From Bacteroidales bacterium M8 (GTDB taxonomy: Bacteria; Bacteroidota; Bacteroidia; Bacteroidales; Muribaculaceae): a stretch of 50,677 bases of DNA. The position numbers and the translations under genes were made by a program. Positions 1-8,443 of this stretch are shown piece by piece (the stretch's first letter is position 1; every line of letters begins with the position of its first letter). The notes beneath the pieces are model-generated. The model was given only the letters and a program-made list of their open reading frames with translations, was not told the origin of the DNA and did no database searches. The stretch spans positions 1 through 50,677 of the forward strand of contig LUJS01000041.1 in the NCBI GenBank assembly GCA_001689495.1, given 5' to 3'.

Positions 1-8
1 GCTCCTTA

Positions 9-39
9 TTGTGTATATCACAAAAATTTGGTAACTTTG
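9..39 (+). promoter_or_regulatory. Bacteroidota-type promoter for the defence operon
   Basis: A -7 box TAACTTTG lies at 32-39, and TTG at 9-11 is 20 bp upstream. This fits the Bacteroidetes sigma-ABfr consensus (TTTG, 19-21 bp, TAnnTTTG). Transcription would begin near 45-47, leaving a leader of about 370 nt before the methyltransferase start. Confidence 0.7.
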
Positions 40-191
40 CATATAGACTCACGCCGTGCGTCTTCCGAGAGAGGAAGCGAGGCGGGAGGTAAAATAAAAG
101 GCGTTTACTCGCGCTTTATTCTTGTTCAATAGAAAACCTGCCAGTTTTTAATTTACAACCAAGAATACTGCTAAAGTAGATGCTCACGGGT

Positions 192-239
192 ATGTCCATA
201 CCTATCCGGGCTCATTCCTTGCCTTATGGCATGGGGTGA
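192..239 (+). CDS. Possible 15-residue leader peptide
   Basis: ATG at 192 opens a 15-codon frame (MSIPIRAHSLPYGMG) ending in TGA at 237-239, inside the structured leader. It overlaps the hairpin at 189-202, and its stop sits in a GTGAG motif complementary to the leader's CTCAC copies. There is no homology or clear ribosome-binding evidence. It could equally be chance in a non-coding RNA. Confidence 0.2.
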   Translation: MSIPIRAHSLPYGMG

Positions 240-246
240 GTTTGGG

Positions 247-324
247 ATGGCTGTATATACCGGCGTGAGTTTCTGGAAAAGCATGTTCGGTTGTAATGGT
301 TTCCCTGGCAGGTACCACTATTGA
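247..324 (+). CDS. Possible 25-residue leader peptide
   Basis: ATG at 247 opens a 25-codon frame (starting MAVYTGVSFWKSMFG) that ends in TGA at 322-324. It covers both central pairing segments of the leader (261-270 and 305-313), so a translating ribosome would block both alternative helices. That placement makes it a candidate attenuator peptide. Translation is not shown, and the frame may be incidental to RNA structure. Confidence 0.25.
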   Translation: MAVYTGVSFWKSMFGCNGFPGRYHY

Positions 325-413
325 AAGGATGTGCGAAGTACAGATTCTCACGTCTTTTTGTATAAACCTGCCAGACTTGTCGCGAGGAGAATCCGCGATT
401 CTAATGAATCGCC

Positions 414-2258
414 ATGAAAGCGACTGACCGACATAAGCTAATCGACCGCATCAACACCTTGGAGGGGTTGACCGACGATGAACGCTCTGCTCTTCTCGGA
501 CTTCTTCGCGAGCACAAGACCTACGGACTTGTGTGGGAAGATAAGCCCGAAGACGTTGAAGAACGTCTGCGCAACGAGCTTCCTGTACTAATCGAGGACA
601 AGGAACGTGCATTGACTGATGCCGGTCCCGATGCTCCCAATCATATTCTTATCGAGGGCGACAACCTCGAAGCCCTTGCCACCCTCGCTTATACCCATGC
701 AGGTAAAATCGACGTAATCTATATAGATCCGCCATATAACACCGGCAACGAGGATTTTGTATATAACGACAATTACGTTAATTCAGATGATGATTATAAA
801 CACTCTATGTGGCTCTCCTTTATGAAAAGGAGATTACGCATTGCTAAAAAACTGCTCTCTGATAGAGGTGTTATTTTCATTTCGATTGATGATAATGAAA
901 TAGCGAATCTTACATTACTCTGTAATGATAAGGAATTATTTGGAGAACATAATCATATAGCCACTATTTGTAGGCAAGCGATTAAAGGAGGTAGTCGTGC
1001 AACCAATATAAAGACAGTACATGACTATATCCTAATCTATGCAAAGAGATTCGAGTCTCTAAATCAGTTCACAGGGGAAGAGAAGGAACAAATCTTATTA
1101 GAACTTTTTGATGAGAAAGGAGCATATACCAAAGGTCGAGAGTTGAATAAATGGGGTGCTGGTTCTCGCCGAGAAGACTCTCCATCCATGTGGTTCCCAA
1201 TACAAGGTCCTAATGGGATTGAAGTATATCCAATTAGAAATGATGGTAGCGAAGGTAGATGGCGTTGGGGTAAGAAAAAGTTATCAAAAGCAGTTGCAGA
1301 TAACGATGTCATTTTTGAGGTTAGAGAAAATGGTACATACATTGCATACGAGAAAGTAAGAAGCCAAAAAACGACCACAAAGCAGTTTAACACATGGTTT
1401 GGCGATAATTACATCAATGCCAAAGGCTCTGAAGCCGTTAAATCAATTTTTCAAACATTGATGTCGATATTTACTTATGCTAAACCAGTCGAACTAATAA
1501 AAGACCTTGTTTTCATGGCGAATTTCCCCAATGGGACTATTTTAGACTTTTTCGCAGGCTCTGGCACAACTTTACATGCTGTAATGCAACTCAACGCAGA
1601 AGATGGTGGTAACCGAACTTGTATTTTATGCCAAACTGTCGAAAAAGACAAAAATGGCGAGAATAGGCATATCTGCGAGAATGTTACCTACGAGCGTAAC
1701 AAGCGTGTTATCGAGGGTTATACGAAACCTAACGGCGAAGAAGTTGCCGGACTTGCCAACAACAATCTACGCTATTATCGCACTGATTTTGTTGGTCGCA
1801 GCCGCTCCACCAAAAATATGCGCCGTTTGGTCCAGCTCTCCACTGATATGCTCTGCATCAAGGAAAACCTTTATGCCGAGAAAAAGTCTTTTGCCGGATT
1901 CCCGACTTACAAAAACATCTATCGCTATTTTGAGCACGGCGATAAGAAAATGCTCGTCATCTACGATGAACGATATGTTGATGAAATCGTCAAGATGACA
2001 GCTTCTGTGGAAACCGACTCGAAAATCAAGGTATATGTGTTCTCGCCAAGCGAAGACCCTTGGGAGGCAAGTTTCGAGCCGATCAGCGACAAGGTGGAAC
2101 TTTGCGCTCTGCCCCAAGCAATCTACAACACTTATAAGCGAATACTGCCGAAGCATAGGCAGAAACCAATCGAGCCGACCGAGGAAGAAGATGCACTCGC
2201 CGGGGGCAATGATGATGAAATCGGTGGGCTGTTCAGTCAGGAAGGAGGCGACGAATGA
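414..2258 (+). CDS. Type III-like DNA adenine methyltransferase (Mod)
   Basis: Likely methylates adenine in a specific DNA site using S-adenosylmethionine. The catalytic motif DPPY is at residues 105-108 and the cofactor-binding motif FAGSGTT at 380-386. This is the beta-class order seen in type III Mod subunits, and 614 residues is a usual length. The segment between the motifs would hold the target recognition domain; it is clearly more AT-rich (about 780-1570) than the flanks. First gene of a six-gene operon; its TGA overlaps the ATG of the next gene. The start is chosen because it directly follows a 7-bp hairpin (395-412), with a GAGGAGA at 384-390 just before that hairpin. A stand-alone modification role is possible, but the adjacent Res-like gene argues for a restriction or defence pair. 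Confidence 0.9.
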   Translation: MKATDRHKLIDRINTLEGLTDDERSALLGLLREHKTYGLVWEDKPEDVEERLRNELPVLIEDKERALTDAGPDAPNHILIEGDNLEALATLAYTHAGKIDVIYIDPPYNTGNEDFVYNDNYVNSDDDYKHSMWLSFMKRRLRIAKKLLSDRGVIFISIDDNEIANLTLLCNDKELFGEHNHIATICRQAIKGGSRATNIKTVHDYILIYAKRFESLNQFTGEEKEQILLELFDEKGAYTKGRELNKWGAGSRREDSPSMWFPIQGPNGIEVYPIRNDGSEGRWRWGKKKLSKAVADNDVIFEVRENGTYIAYEKVRSQKTTTKQFNTWFGDNYINAKGSEAVKSIFQTLMSIFTYAKPVELIKDLVFMANFPNGTILDFFAGSGTTLHAVMQLNAEDGGNRTCILCQTVEKDKNGENRHICENVTYERNKRVIEGYTKPNGEEVAGLANNNLRYYRTDFVGRSRSTKNMRRLVQLSTDMLCIKENLYAEKKSFAGFPTYKNIYRYFEHGDKKMLVIYDERYVDEIVKMTASVETDSKIKVYVFSPSEDPWEASFEPISDKVELCALPQAIYNTYKRILPKHRQKPIEPTEEEDALAGGNDDEIGGLFSQEGGDE

Positions 2259-4621
2259 AAACGCTTAAATACCAACAGGACGCTATAAGCGAGCTGACCG
2301 ATAAAATTGTCAAGCTGCTTAATCTTGGCGGCTCACGTCGTAAGATCGTTTTCGAGGCCCCGACCGGAGCAGGTAAAACCGTTATGACTTGTCAGACGCT
2401 CGCTAACATTGTTGACGAGCTGCGCACACGCGGCGACAGCCGCTTCAAGGAGTGCGCCTTTATTTGGTTCGCGCCTCGAAAACTTCACCTCCAAAGCTAC
2501 ATGAGCCTCAAAGGTGCTTTCGGCGAAACCCGTAAGCTTACTCCTGTGATGTTCGACGAACTCGACCAAAGCGAGGGCATACAGCCGGGCGAGATTCTGT
2601 TCGTAAACTGGGAGAGTGTCAACAAGGAGAAGAACTTAATGGTGCGCGACAGCGAAAGCTCCGCGTCGCTCTATGAAATAACTCGACGCACACAGGAAGA
2701 GCTCGGCTTACCTATTGTCGCAGTGATTGACGAGGAACATATGTTCTGGTCGAACACTGCCGACAAAACAAAGGCGGTGCTTGAACGTATCAATCCCGCC
2801 GTGGAACTTCGCATATCGGCTACGCCTAAAACATCTCACCCCGACGAGCGCACAAAGGTTTATCGTCAGGACGTTATCAATGCCGAGATGATTAAAAAAG
2901 AGGTGGTGCTCAACCCCGAAATCGACATCAACGGCTCGGAGGACGAAATAGCCATGAACGAGCGATTGATTAAGGCCGCGCTCGAAAAGCGCAACCAAAT
3001 CGCCGAGGCATATCAATCGCTGGGCATCAACATCAATCCGCTTCTGCTCATTCAGCTTCCCAACGACAAGAAGGAATCCATGACTACGGAAGATGAAAAG
3101 GTGGCGGAGCAGGTCAAGACCTACCTTAAATATATGTGCGACATCACCGAGGAAAACGGCAAGCTCGCCGTGTGGCTCTCTAACGAGAAGTCGAACCTAG
3201 ACGGGCTTGAAAACCCTACCAATCTTGCACAGGTGCTTCTTTTCAAGGAAGCTATTGCTCTCGGCTGGGATTGCCCTCGTGCTGCCGTGCTACTTATTTT
3301 CCGCAAGTTGTCGAGCGACCAGTTCACCATTCAGACCGTCGGGCGCATACTCCGTATGCCGGAGCAAAAGCATTACCCCAATGAGTTGCTGAATGTTGGC
3401 TACGTCTATACCGACATTGCCAAAGATAAAATTGATATTGTAACCGCCGATGCCGGTTACATTTTGAGCGACACGATTACCGCACATCGTCGCTCTAATC
3501 TATGCAACGTATCGCTCAAAGCCGTATACTCAGAGCGACCGAATATTGAGCGTAACTATCTCGGTCCCGACTTCCGAAAAGTCCTCTATGACGAGGCTAC
3601 CAATTTCTGGAAACTCGAACAGGGTGCCGGACTTTTCTCCATTGCCGAACTTGCCGCTATGCGTGGCGAAGATGAAGATTATCAGCCACTCCCCGAAACC
3701 GACGATTTAACTATCAACGAAAACCGCCGTCGCGTTCAAAACTCAATTCGCCTCGATGTCAAAACTATCAACATTGAAATCCCCAAGGACGTACATTTCC
3801 AAAATGAAGTGCAGACCTTGACGGTGGAACGTGCTAAGTTTGCCCGTACCACAGGCGAGATTGACGGCGTTTTCATTGCCTACATCGACGGCAAAGGTGG
3901 TCAGTTTGAGCGCAAAGGGCGCACCGATAAAATAGCAAGCTTCCTTACAGAGCTTATAGCCGACTTCTTCGGCATCTATGAAACAGACGCGAAGAAAGTT
4001 GTACTCTATCACGAAAACCGCCCCAAGTTCGACAGGCTTCTTGAAACAGCTCTTGAAAAGTATGCCCGCAAACGTCAAGTCGCTGCCGCGAAAGCCGCTG
4101 CCGCTCGCGTCTATAAAGAACACGATTGGGAAGTGCCTGAACAGCGCGTATATGATGCGGAAACCAACCAAGTCGCCCCCGCTGAAAACCACGCACTTCT
4201 ACCGTTCATTCAGCTTAATGCCGCCTCAAATCCCGAAAAGGAATTTGTCAAATTCCTTGAAGCCAATACACAGTATATTGACTGGTGGTATAAAAACGGC
4301 GATAATGGTAAAGCCAATTACGCCATTGAATACCACAAAGGGCAAGGTGGCGAAAAGGCGCTTTTTTATGTGGACTTCGTTATCCGCATGAAAAACGGAC
4401 ACATCTATCTTTTCGACACAAAGAGTGCGGGAAGCGATATGTTTGCCGCTGACAAACATAATGCCCTGCTTGAATACATTAAGGAGAATAGCACCGCCGA
4501 GCAACCGCTCGCCGGTGGAGTTATCTTGCAGCAAGGCTCGAACTGGCTTTACTCACCGCTGCCTATCGAAAACACCACCGATACATTGAACTGGAACAGT
4601 TTCTATCCACAACAAGCGTAA
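2255..4621 (+). CDS. Type III Res-like helicase-nuclease
   Basis: Superfamily 2 helicase/translocase with a C-terminal nuclease. Walker A is APTGAGKT (residues 35-42), the DEEH box is 159-162, and a motif VI-like QTVGRILRM follows. The C-terminal VDFVIRM...FDTK pattern (D707, D721, K723) fits a PD-(D/E)xK active site as in type III Res, so cleavage chemistry looks intact. At 788 residues it is shorter than classical EcoP15I-type Res (about 970). Its ATG overlaps the mod stop in an ATGA, indicating translational coupling. It would cut or translocate on unmodified DNA, probably together with Mod and perhaps with the ATPases downstream. Confidence 0.88.
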   Translation: MKTLKYQQDAISELTDKIVKLLNLGGSRRKIVFEAPTGAGKTVMTCQTLANIVDELRTRGDSRFKECAFIWFAPRKLHLQSYMSLKGAFGETRKLTPVMFDELDQSEGIQPGEILFVNWESVNKEKNLMVRDSESSASLYEITRRTQEELGLPIVAVIDEEHMFWSNTADKTKAVLERINPAVELRISATPKTSHPDERTKVYRQDVINAEMIKKEVVLNPEIDINGSEDEIAMNERLIKAALEKRNQIAEAYQSLGININPLLLIQLPNDKKESMTTEDEKVAEQVKTYLKYMCDITEENGKLAVWLSNEKSNLDGLENPTNLAQVLLFKEAIALGWDCPRAAVLLIFRKLSSDQFTIQTVGRILRMPEQKHYPNELLNVGYVYTDIAKDKIDIVTADAGYILSDTITAHRRSNLCNVSLKAVYSERPNIERNYLGPDFRKVLYDEATNFWKLEQGAGLFSIAELAAMRGEDEDYQPLPETDDLTINENRRRVQNSIRLDVKTINIEIPKDVHFQNEVQTLTVERAKFARTTGEIDGVFIAYIDGKGGQFERKGRTDKIASFLTELIADFFGIYETDAKKVVLYHENRPKFDRLLETALEKYARKRQVAAAKAAAARVYKEHDWEVPEQRVYDAETNQVAPAENHALLPFIQLNAASNPEKEFVKFLEANTQYIDWWYKNGDNGKANYAIEYHKGQGGEKALFYVDFVIRMKNGHIYLFDTKSAGSDMFAADKHNALLEYIKENSTAEQPLAGGVILQQGSNWLYSPLPIENTTDTLNWNSFYPQQA

Positions 4622-4624
4622 GAT

Positions 4625-4846
4625 ATGAGCAATAAAGGAATTGACCAAAAATTCGTTCATTATGGCATACGCCGCGACGACCTCTCTATGATTGAGGCCA
4701 TCTGCGATGCCGAACAGATAGACTTCGACTGGTTGAGCGAGGAAATCTTGAAAGCCTATCACGCTAAAAAAGTTGACGTGATAGAAATAGATGATGCCAC
4801 TACAGAAGATATTATCCGTGCGGCGATTCAGAAAATCAAACAATAA
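4625..4846 (+). CDS. Small acidic protein of the modification operon
   Basis: A 73-residue, mostly helical protein with no signal peptide or membrane segment. It starts 3 nt after the Res-like gene and ends 11 nt before the SMC-like gene, so it is in the same transcript. It has an acidic, Ile-rich C-terminus (IEIDDATTEDII). I recall small proteins of this kind annotated as associated with DNA-modification systems, but no biochemical role can be read from the sequence. It could be an adaptor, an inhibitor of the nuclease, or a structural subunit. Confidence 0.75.
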   Translation: MSNKGIDQKFVHYGIRRDDLSMIEAICDAEQIDFDWLSEEILKAYHAKKVDVIEIDDATTEDIIRAAIQKIKQ

Positions 4847-4857
4847 ATTTCTTCGCC

Positions 4858-6858
4858 ATGCTTATTCAGAGAATCAAAGTCAGCAACTACAAGACATATC
4901 TTGACCTCGACCTCGATTTGACCGTTGACGAGGAACGCCCCATTATCCTTATTGGCGGCTCTAACGGTGGCGGTAAAACCACCTTGTTCGAGGCTATCAG
5001 CGGTGCGCTCTACGGCCTCAAAATCGAGAACCGCGACCACTTTATGGAGCTTGTCAATCAAGGTGCCGTCGGACAAGTGAAGCCCGAAATCTGCTTGCAG
5101 ATTACTTTCAGTGGCAAGGTACTCGGACAGGAGCAAAAGTATATCCTTAAACGCACATACGTTCTCAACCCAGCCGGGAAACCGCTCGAAAGCGTTAGTC
5201 TGAACATGAACGGAAATATGTTTGTGTACGGCACTATGACCGCACCCAAAGAGCGTATAAAGAACGAGCAGGAGGTTAACAAGATTATCAAGGCTAATCT
5301 TCCCCAGGAGTTGAGCCAGTATTTCTTGTTTGACGCCATGCAGTCGAGCGAACTTCTCAAAAAGAATGTGTTCGCCCAGACCATTCGCGACAACTTCGAG
5401 AATGTGCTCGGCTTCAAGAAATACCTCCAACTCAAACGTGCTGCCGAGAAATTGCAGCAAGAGTGGGCGCAACAGCGACTGCAAGCTGAACAGGAAGCTG
5501 CCGAGTATAACGAACTCATCAGCCAAAAGGATAAATTCACTGCCGACCTAAACGCTTGCATCGCCGAACAAGATGCCCTATATAAGTATCTCACCTCCAT
5601 GGAAACCGAATATCACAAAGCGAAAGAGGGCGCGCAGCAAAGTGCCGCGCTCAATAAGCGCATTGTTGATATTACGGCAAAGATTGATGATATAGTTCGC
5701 CGTGCAGCTTCTTACGCCGAGGACATAAAGGGTTTTATGGAAAACATCGAAATCAATGTTTTCCTTCCTAAAATGGCGGCTAATCTCTCCGTGGAGATTA
5801 ACAATATTCTTCGGATCAAGGACGAACTCGCCAATTCGAGCACCGGCGCGTATCCGTTGGAAACGCTTCGCGACGTTACCGCAAAGATAATCGACTACCT
5901 CAAAGAGTTGTCGCTTTGCTCGCCCGAAGTTGACGAGGAAAACGTGGTGAAACACATGGTCGCCATGCAGAACACCACCAACCGCCAAGACCCGTTTGAT
6001 TATCTCGACAATGCCGAGATTGCCGCCTTGAAGTCGCTCGTGAACCGTGGTGCCAACAATCAGTTTGTTGCCCTCTACCGTCAGCGGCAGGATCTCGAAG
6101 TGCTTCTCGCAACTATCGAGGAATTGCGCACCGAGAAAAACAACCTCGAACAGACCCGCGCAGGTGGCAATGAGTTTATTATCTCTAACTACGAGGAAAG
6201 TCAGCGCAAACTCAACAAAGCCAAGATTGCCGAGGGGCAGCTCAAACAGGAGATTCAAAAACTCGACAACCGCATACATCGCTATGATGTGCAGATTCAG
6301 CAAGAACCGGATTTGAAATATGATACTCTCGTCAAGCTCAAACCGTTCTTTGAGAAAGTTGCCGATAGTCTGCTCAAAAAGAAAAAGGCGCAGATTGAAA
6401 GCGAAATGCAACAGCAGCTCAACCGCTTGCTCGTGTCATACAAAGGACACATAGGGCGTGTGGAGTTGAGCGACAGCATGGAAAACTTCAATATTAGAAT
6501 TTTCCATACGAAAGGAAACCAAATCTCGCTAAATCAGCTTAACGCAGCCTCGAAGCAAATTTTTATTCAGGTGCTCCTGAAAGTACTGCGCAACCTTGGT
6601 GATTACAATCCTCCCGTAATGATTGATACAGTGATGGGTGTGCTCGACAATGAGAGCCGCGAGATGCTTTTCGAGGAATATTTCCCGAACCTTGCCGAGC
6701 AGACAATCCTCCTTTGCACCACCTCGGAGGTGCGCCCCGACAGCGACTATAAAAAGCTCGAAGCCTTCATATCAAAGACATTCACGCTTCATCGCGACGT
6801 AGAGGAACAGAGGACTACCGTCAGCGACGGTTATTTTGGAATCGAACTAAACCAGTAA
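4858..6858 (+). CDS. DndD/Rad50-like SMC ATPase
   Basis: A 666-residue ABC-type ATPase of the SMC/Rad50/DndD group. The N-terminus carries Walker A GGSNGGGKT (residues 33-41). Long coiled-coil arms occupy roughly residues 180-260 and 400-510. The C-terminal head has a Walker B-like VMIDTVMGVLDNES (from 587), matching the DndD pattern in which IDT is followed by a D-loop LD. No CxxC zinc hook is visible at the coiled-coil tip. It probably binds or bridges DNA in an ATP-dependent way. DndD normally works with DndB, C and E in DNA sulfur modification; none of those is present, so a sulfur role is unlikely. Next gene starts 4 nt downstream. Confidence 0.82.
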   Translation: MLIQRIKVSNYKTYLDLDLDLTVDEERPIILIGGSNGGGKTTLFEAISGALYGLKIENRDHFMELVNQGAVGQVKPEICLQITFSGKVLGQEQKYILKRTYVLNPAGKPLESVSLNMNGNMFVYGTMTAPKERIKNEQEVNKIIKANLPQELSQYFLFDAMQSSELLKKNVFAQTIRDNFENVLGFKKYLQLKRAAEKLQQEWAQQRLQAEQEAAEYNELISQKDKFTADLNACIAEQDALYKYLTSMETEYHKAKEGAQQSAALNKRIVDITAKIDDIVRRAASYAEDIKGFMENIEINVFLPKMAANLSVEINNILRIKDELANSSTGAYPLETLRDVTAKIIDYLKELSLCSPEVDEENVVKHMVAMQNTTNRQDPFDYLDNAEIAALKSLVNRGANNQFVALYRQRQDLEVLLATIEELRTEKNNLEQTRAGGNEFIISNYEESQRKLNKAKIAEGQLKQEIQKLDNRIHRYDVQIQQEPDLKYDTLVKLKPFFEKVADSLLKKKKAQIESEMQQQLNRLLVSYKGHIGRVELSDSMENFNIRIFHTKGNQISLNQLNAASKQIFIQVLLKVLRNLGDYNPPVMIDTVMGVLDNESREMLFEEYFPNLAEQTILLCTTSEVRPDSDYKKLEAFISKTFTLHRDVEEQRTTVSDGYFGIELNQ

Positions 6859-6862
6859 CGCT

Positions 6863-8443
6863 ATGCCACTACAATTTGGAGATATATACGTTCCCGAAAA
6901 CTTCAACTCGGAGTTTGCGCCGCTCAAAGAAAAGATTGAATCGCTTATCAATCTTTCGCGCTCCGCAGGCAATGAGCGTCGCTATGCAATTCCCAACAAT
7001 AAGCTGATGCGTATCTGTTTGCTCGTGGGTCTTTCGACACCCGGCAAACGCTATGAAGCCATCGTGGAAACCATGAAGCTACAAACCGGCAACCGCTTTG
7101 TGCCGAGCTTCTTCACGCATCAGGAATTATCGCCGCTTTACTCGGCTCTTATCAAGTTACGCTACCACGATTCTTCTCTCGACCTGTCAAACAATCGTGT
7201 GCTATCGCGTATAATTGGTGCAGAAATGTGTCGTGGTCGCGACCTGCTTCTATCCGACAATAATCTCGAAAACTATCTTTTCTCACAAGGTGGACGCGCT
7301 GCGCTTGCAAAAGATATACCCGCCCTCAATCTGCTTATCGGCAACTATGGCGATGCGGAAATGGAAGCGACACTCGACATCAACAGTCGGGCGATTACCA
7401 ATGCTCAAATTATTATTGCAGGTGCAACAGGCTCCGGCAAAACTAATTTGCTCGCCGTGCTGATGCAGCAGATTCGCGCTCTTTCCTCGGAAAGCAGCTA
7501 CCCTGTAAACTTCCTCCTGTTTGACTACAAGGGCGAGTTCAGCGATATTCAGAATAATCACTGGCTATCAAACTTCGATGTTGACCGCTCTTGCATACTC
7601 GACCCGATAGAGCGACCGCTGCCGTTCACTCCTTTTAAGGACTTCACTAACCGCCCAATCAACGAGATAAACCTGTATTCTACTGAAATGGCTACGGCTC
7701 TTGCGTCGCTCGACCGCCTTTCGCCAAGCTCAAATATGAGCAATCGTTTGAGCGAGGCTATCGTGGAATGTTACAAACTAACCAACGGTGCGCCTATAAC
7801 ATTCACCGATATGCTCAGAGAATACCAGGCGCGAATGAAAGACCCCGACAAGGACGATTCTATCTCGTCGATTCTTAAACAGCTCGACCGTGCCAACATT
7901 TTTGACACGGAGGATAAGGCAGACCTTGTCGGCGACAGCTTCATCGTTAAGATGGACGGTTATCCAAAGGACGGCCCGATAGCAAAAGCCATCGTGTACT
8001 TCCTTATGTCGAAACTCAACAACATCTATGAACAGCTCGATAAGCAAGCCGTCAACGACGATGTTGTGCAGATTCGCCACTTCTCAATTATCGACGAGGC
8101 TCACTATATGTTGAGTTTCGACAACCGTCCGCTCCGCAACCTTATTGCGGTAGGTCGCAATAAGGGATTGTCTATTATTCTCGCTACGCAGAATATGGCT
8201 GACTTCAAAAACAAGGGCTTTGACTTCTACGCCAACGCGCAGTACCCCTTGATTATGAAGCAGCAGACAATCGACGACAAGGTTATCAAAGACCTTTTCG
8301 GCGTAAGCGGCACGGAACTGCAAGAGATCCGCACCGCTATTGCAGGTCTGCAAAAGGGCGAGCTTATCATAAAAGACCAGATGGCTTTTGCCCTCGGCAT
8401 GGGTAGCAAATACAAAAAAATCAACGTAACCCACCTGATATGA
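6863..8443 (+). CDS. HerA-like/DUF87 ATPase
   Basis: A 526-residue FtsK/HerA-superfamily ATPase, expected to form a ring that translocates DNA. Walker A GATGSGKT is at residues 187-194, Walker B with IIDEAH ends at D411-H414, and an ILATQN sensor-like motif follows. HerA-type ATPases such as DptH recur in defence operons paired with nucleases or SIR2 effectors. Here the likely partners are the Res-like nuclease and the SMC ATPase. Its stop overlaps the ATG of the next gene (8440), so the two are coupled. Confidence 0.85.
   Translation: MPLQFGDIYVPENFNSEFAPLKEKIESLINLSRSAGNERRYAIPNNKLMRICLLVGLSTPGKRYEAIVETMKLQTGNRFVPSFFTHQELSPLYSALIKLRYHDSSLDLSNNRVLSRIIGAEMCRGRDLLLSDNNLENYLFSQGGRAALAKDIPALNLLIGNYGDAEMEATLDINSRAITNAQIIIAGATGSGKTNLLAVLMQQIRALSSESSYPVNFLLFDYKGEFSDIQNNHWLSNFDVDRSCILDPIERPLPFTPFKDFTNRPINEINLYSTEMATALASLDRLSPSSNMSNRLSEAIVECYKLTNGAPITFTDMLREYQARMKDPDKDDSISSILKQLDRANIFDTEDKADLVGDSFIVKMDGYPKDGPIAKAIVYFLMSKLNNIYEQLDKQAVNDDVVQIRHFSIIDEAHYMLSFDNRPLRNLIAVGRNKGLSIILATQNMADFKNKGFDFYANAQYPLIMKQQTIDDKVIKDLFGVSGTELQEIRTAIAGLQKGELIIKDQMAFALGMGSKYKKINVTHLI

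Larger units (their letters stand above)
46..413 (+). promoter_or_regulatory. Long structured 5' leader with mutually exclusive helices
   Basis: This stretch has no long gene but dense complementarity. Positions 47-56 pair perfectly with 261-270 (10 bp), and 136-144 (ACCTGCCAG) pair perfectly with 305-313 (9 bp). The same partners are repeated downstream: 347-354 can pair with 262-269 (8 bp, one G-U) and is followed by a U run at 355-359, and 366-374 is a second ACCTGCCAG. Local hairpins are 62-66/73-77, 117-124/160-167 (with 136-144 in its loop), 189-193/198-202 and 395-401/406-412. The layout suggests alternative folds controlling read-through or translation of the operon. I do not recognise a named RNA family. 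The helices are read directly; the switching is inference. Confidence 0.6.

Noticed and set aside
1..413. Group II intron, retron or tmRNA in the leader
   Set aside because: There is no reverse transcriptase gene, no domain V-like hairpin, and no tRNA-like ends. The helices fit none of these.
4858..8443. A Dnd/Dpt DNA phosphorothioation system
   Set aside because: Only DndD-like and HerA-like ATPases are present. DndA, DndB, DndC, DndE and the DptF/DptG genes are not seen, and the operon has a methyltransferase instead.
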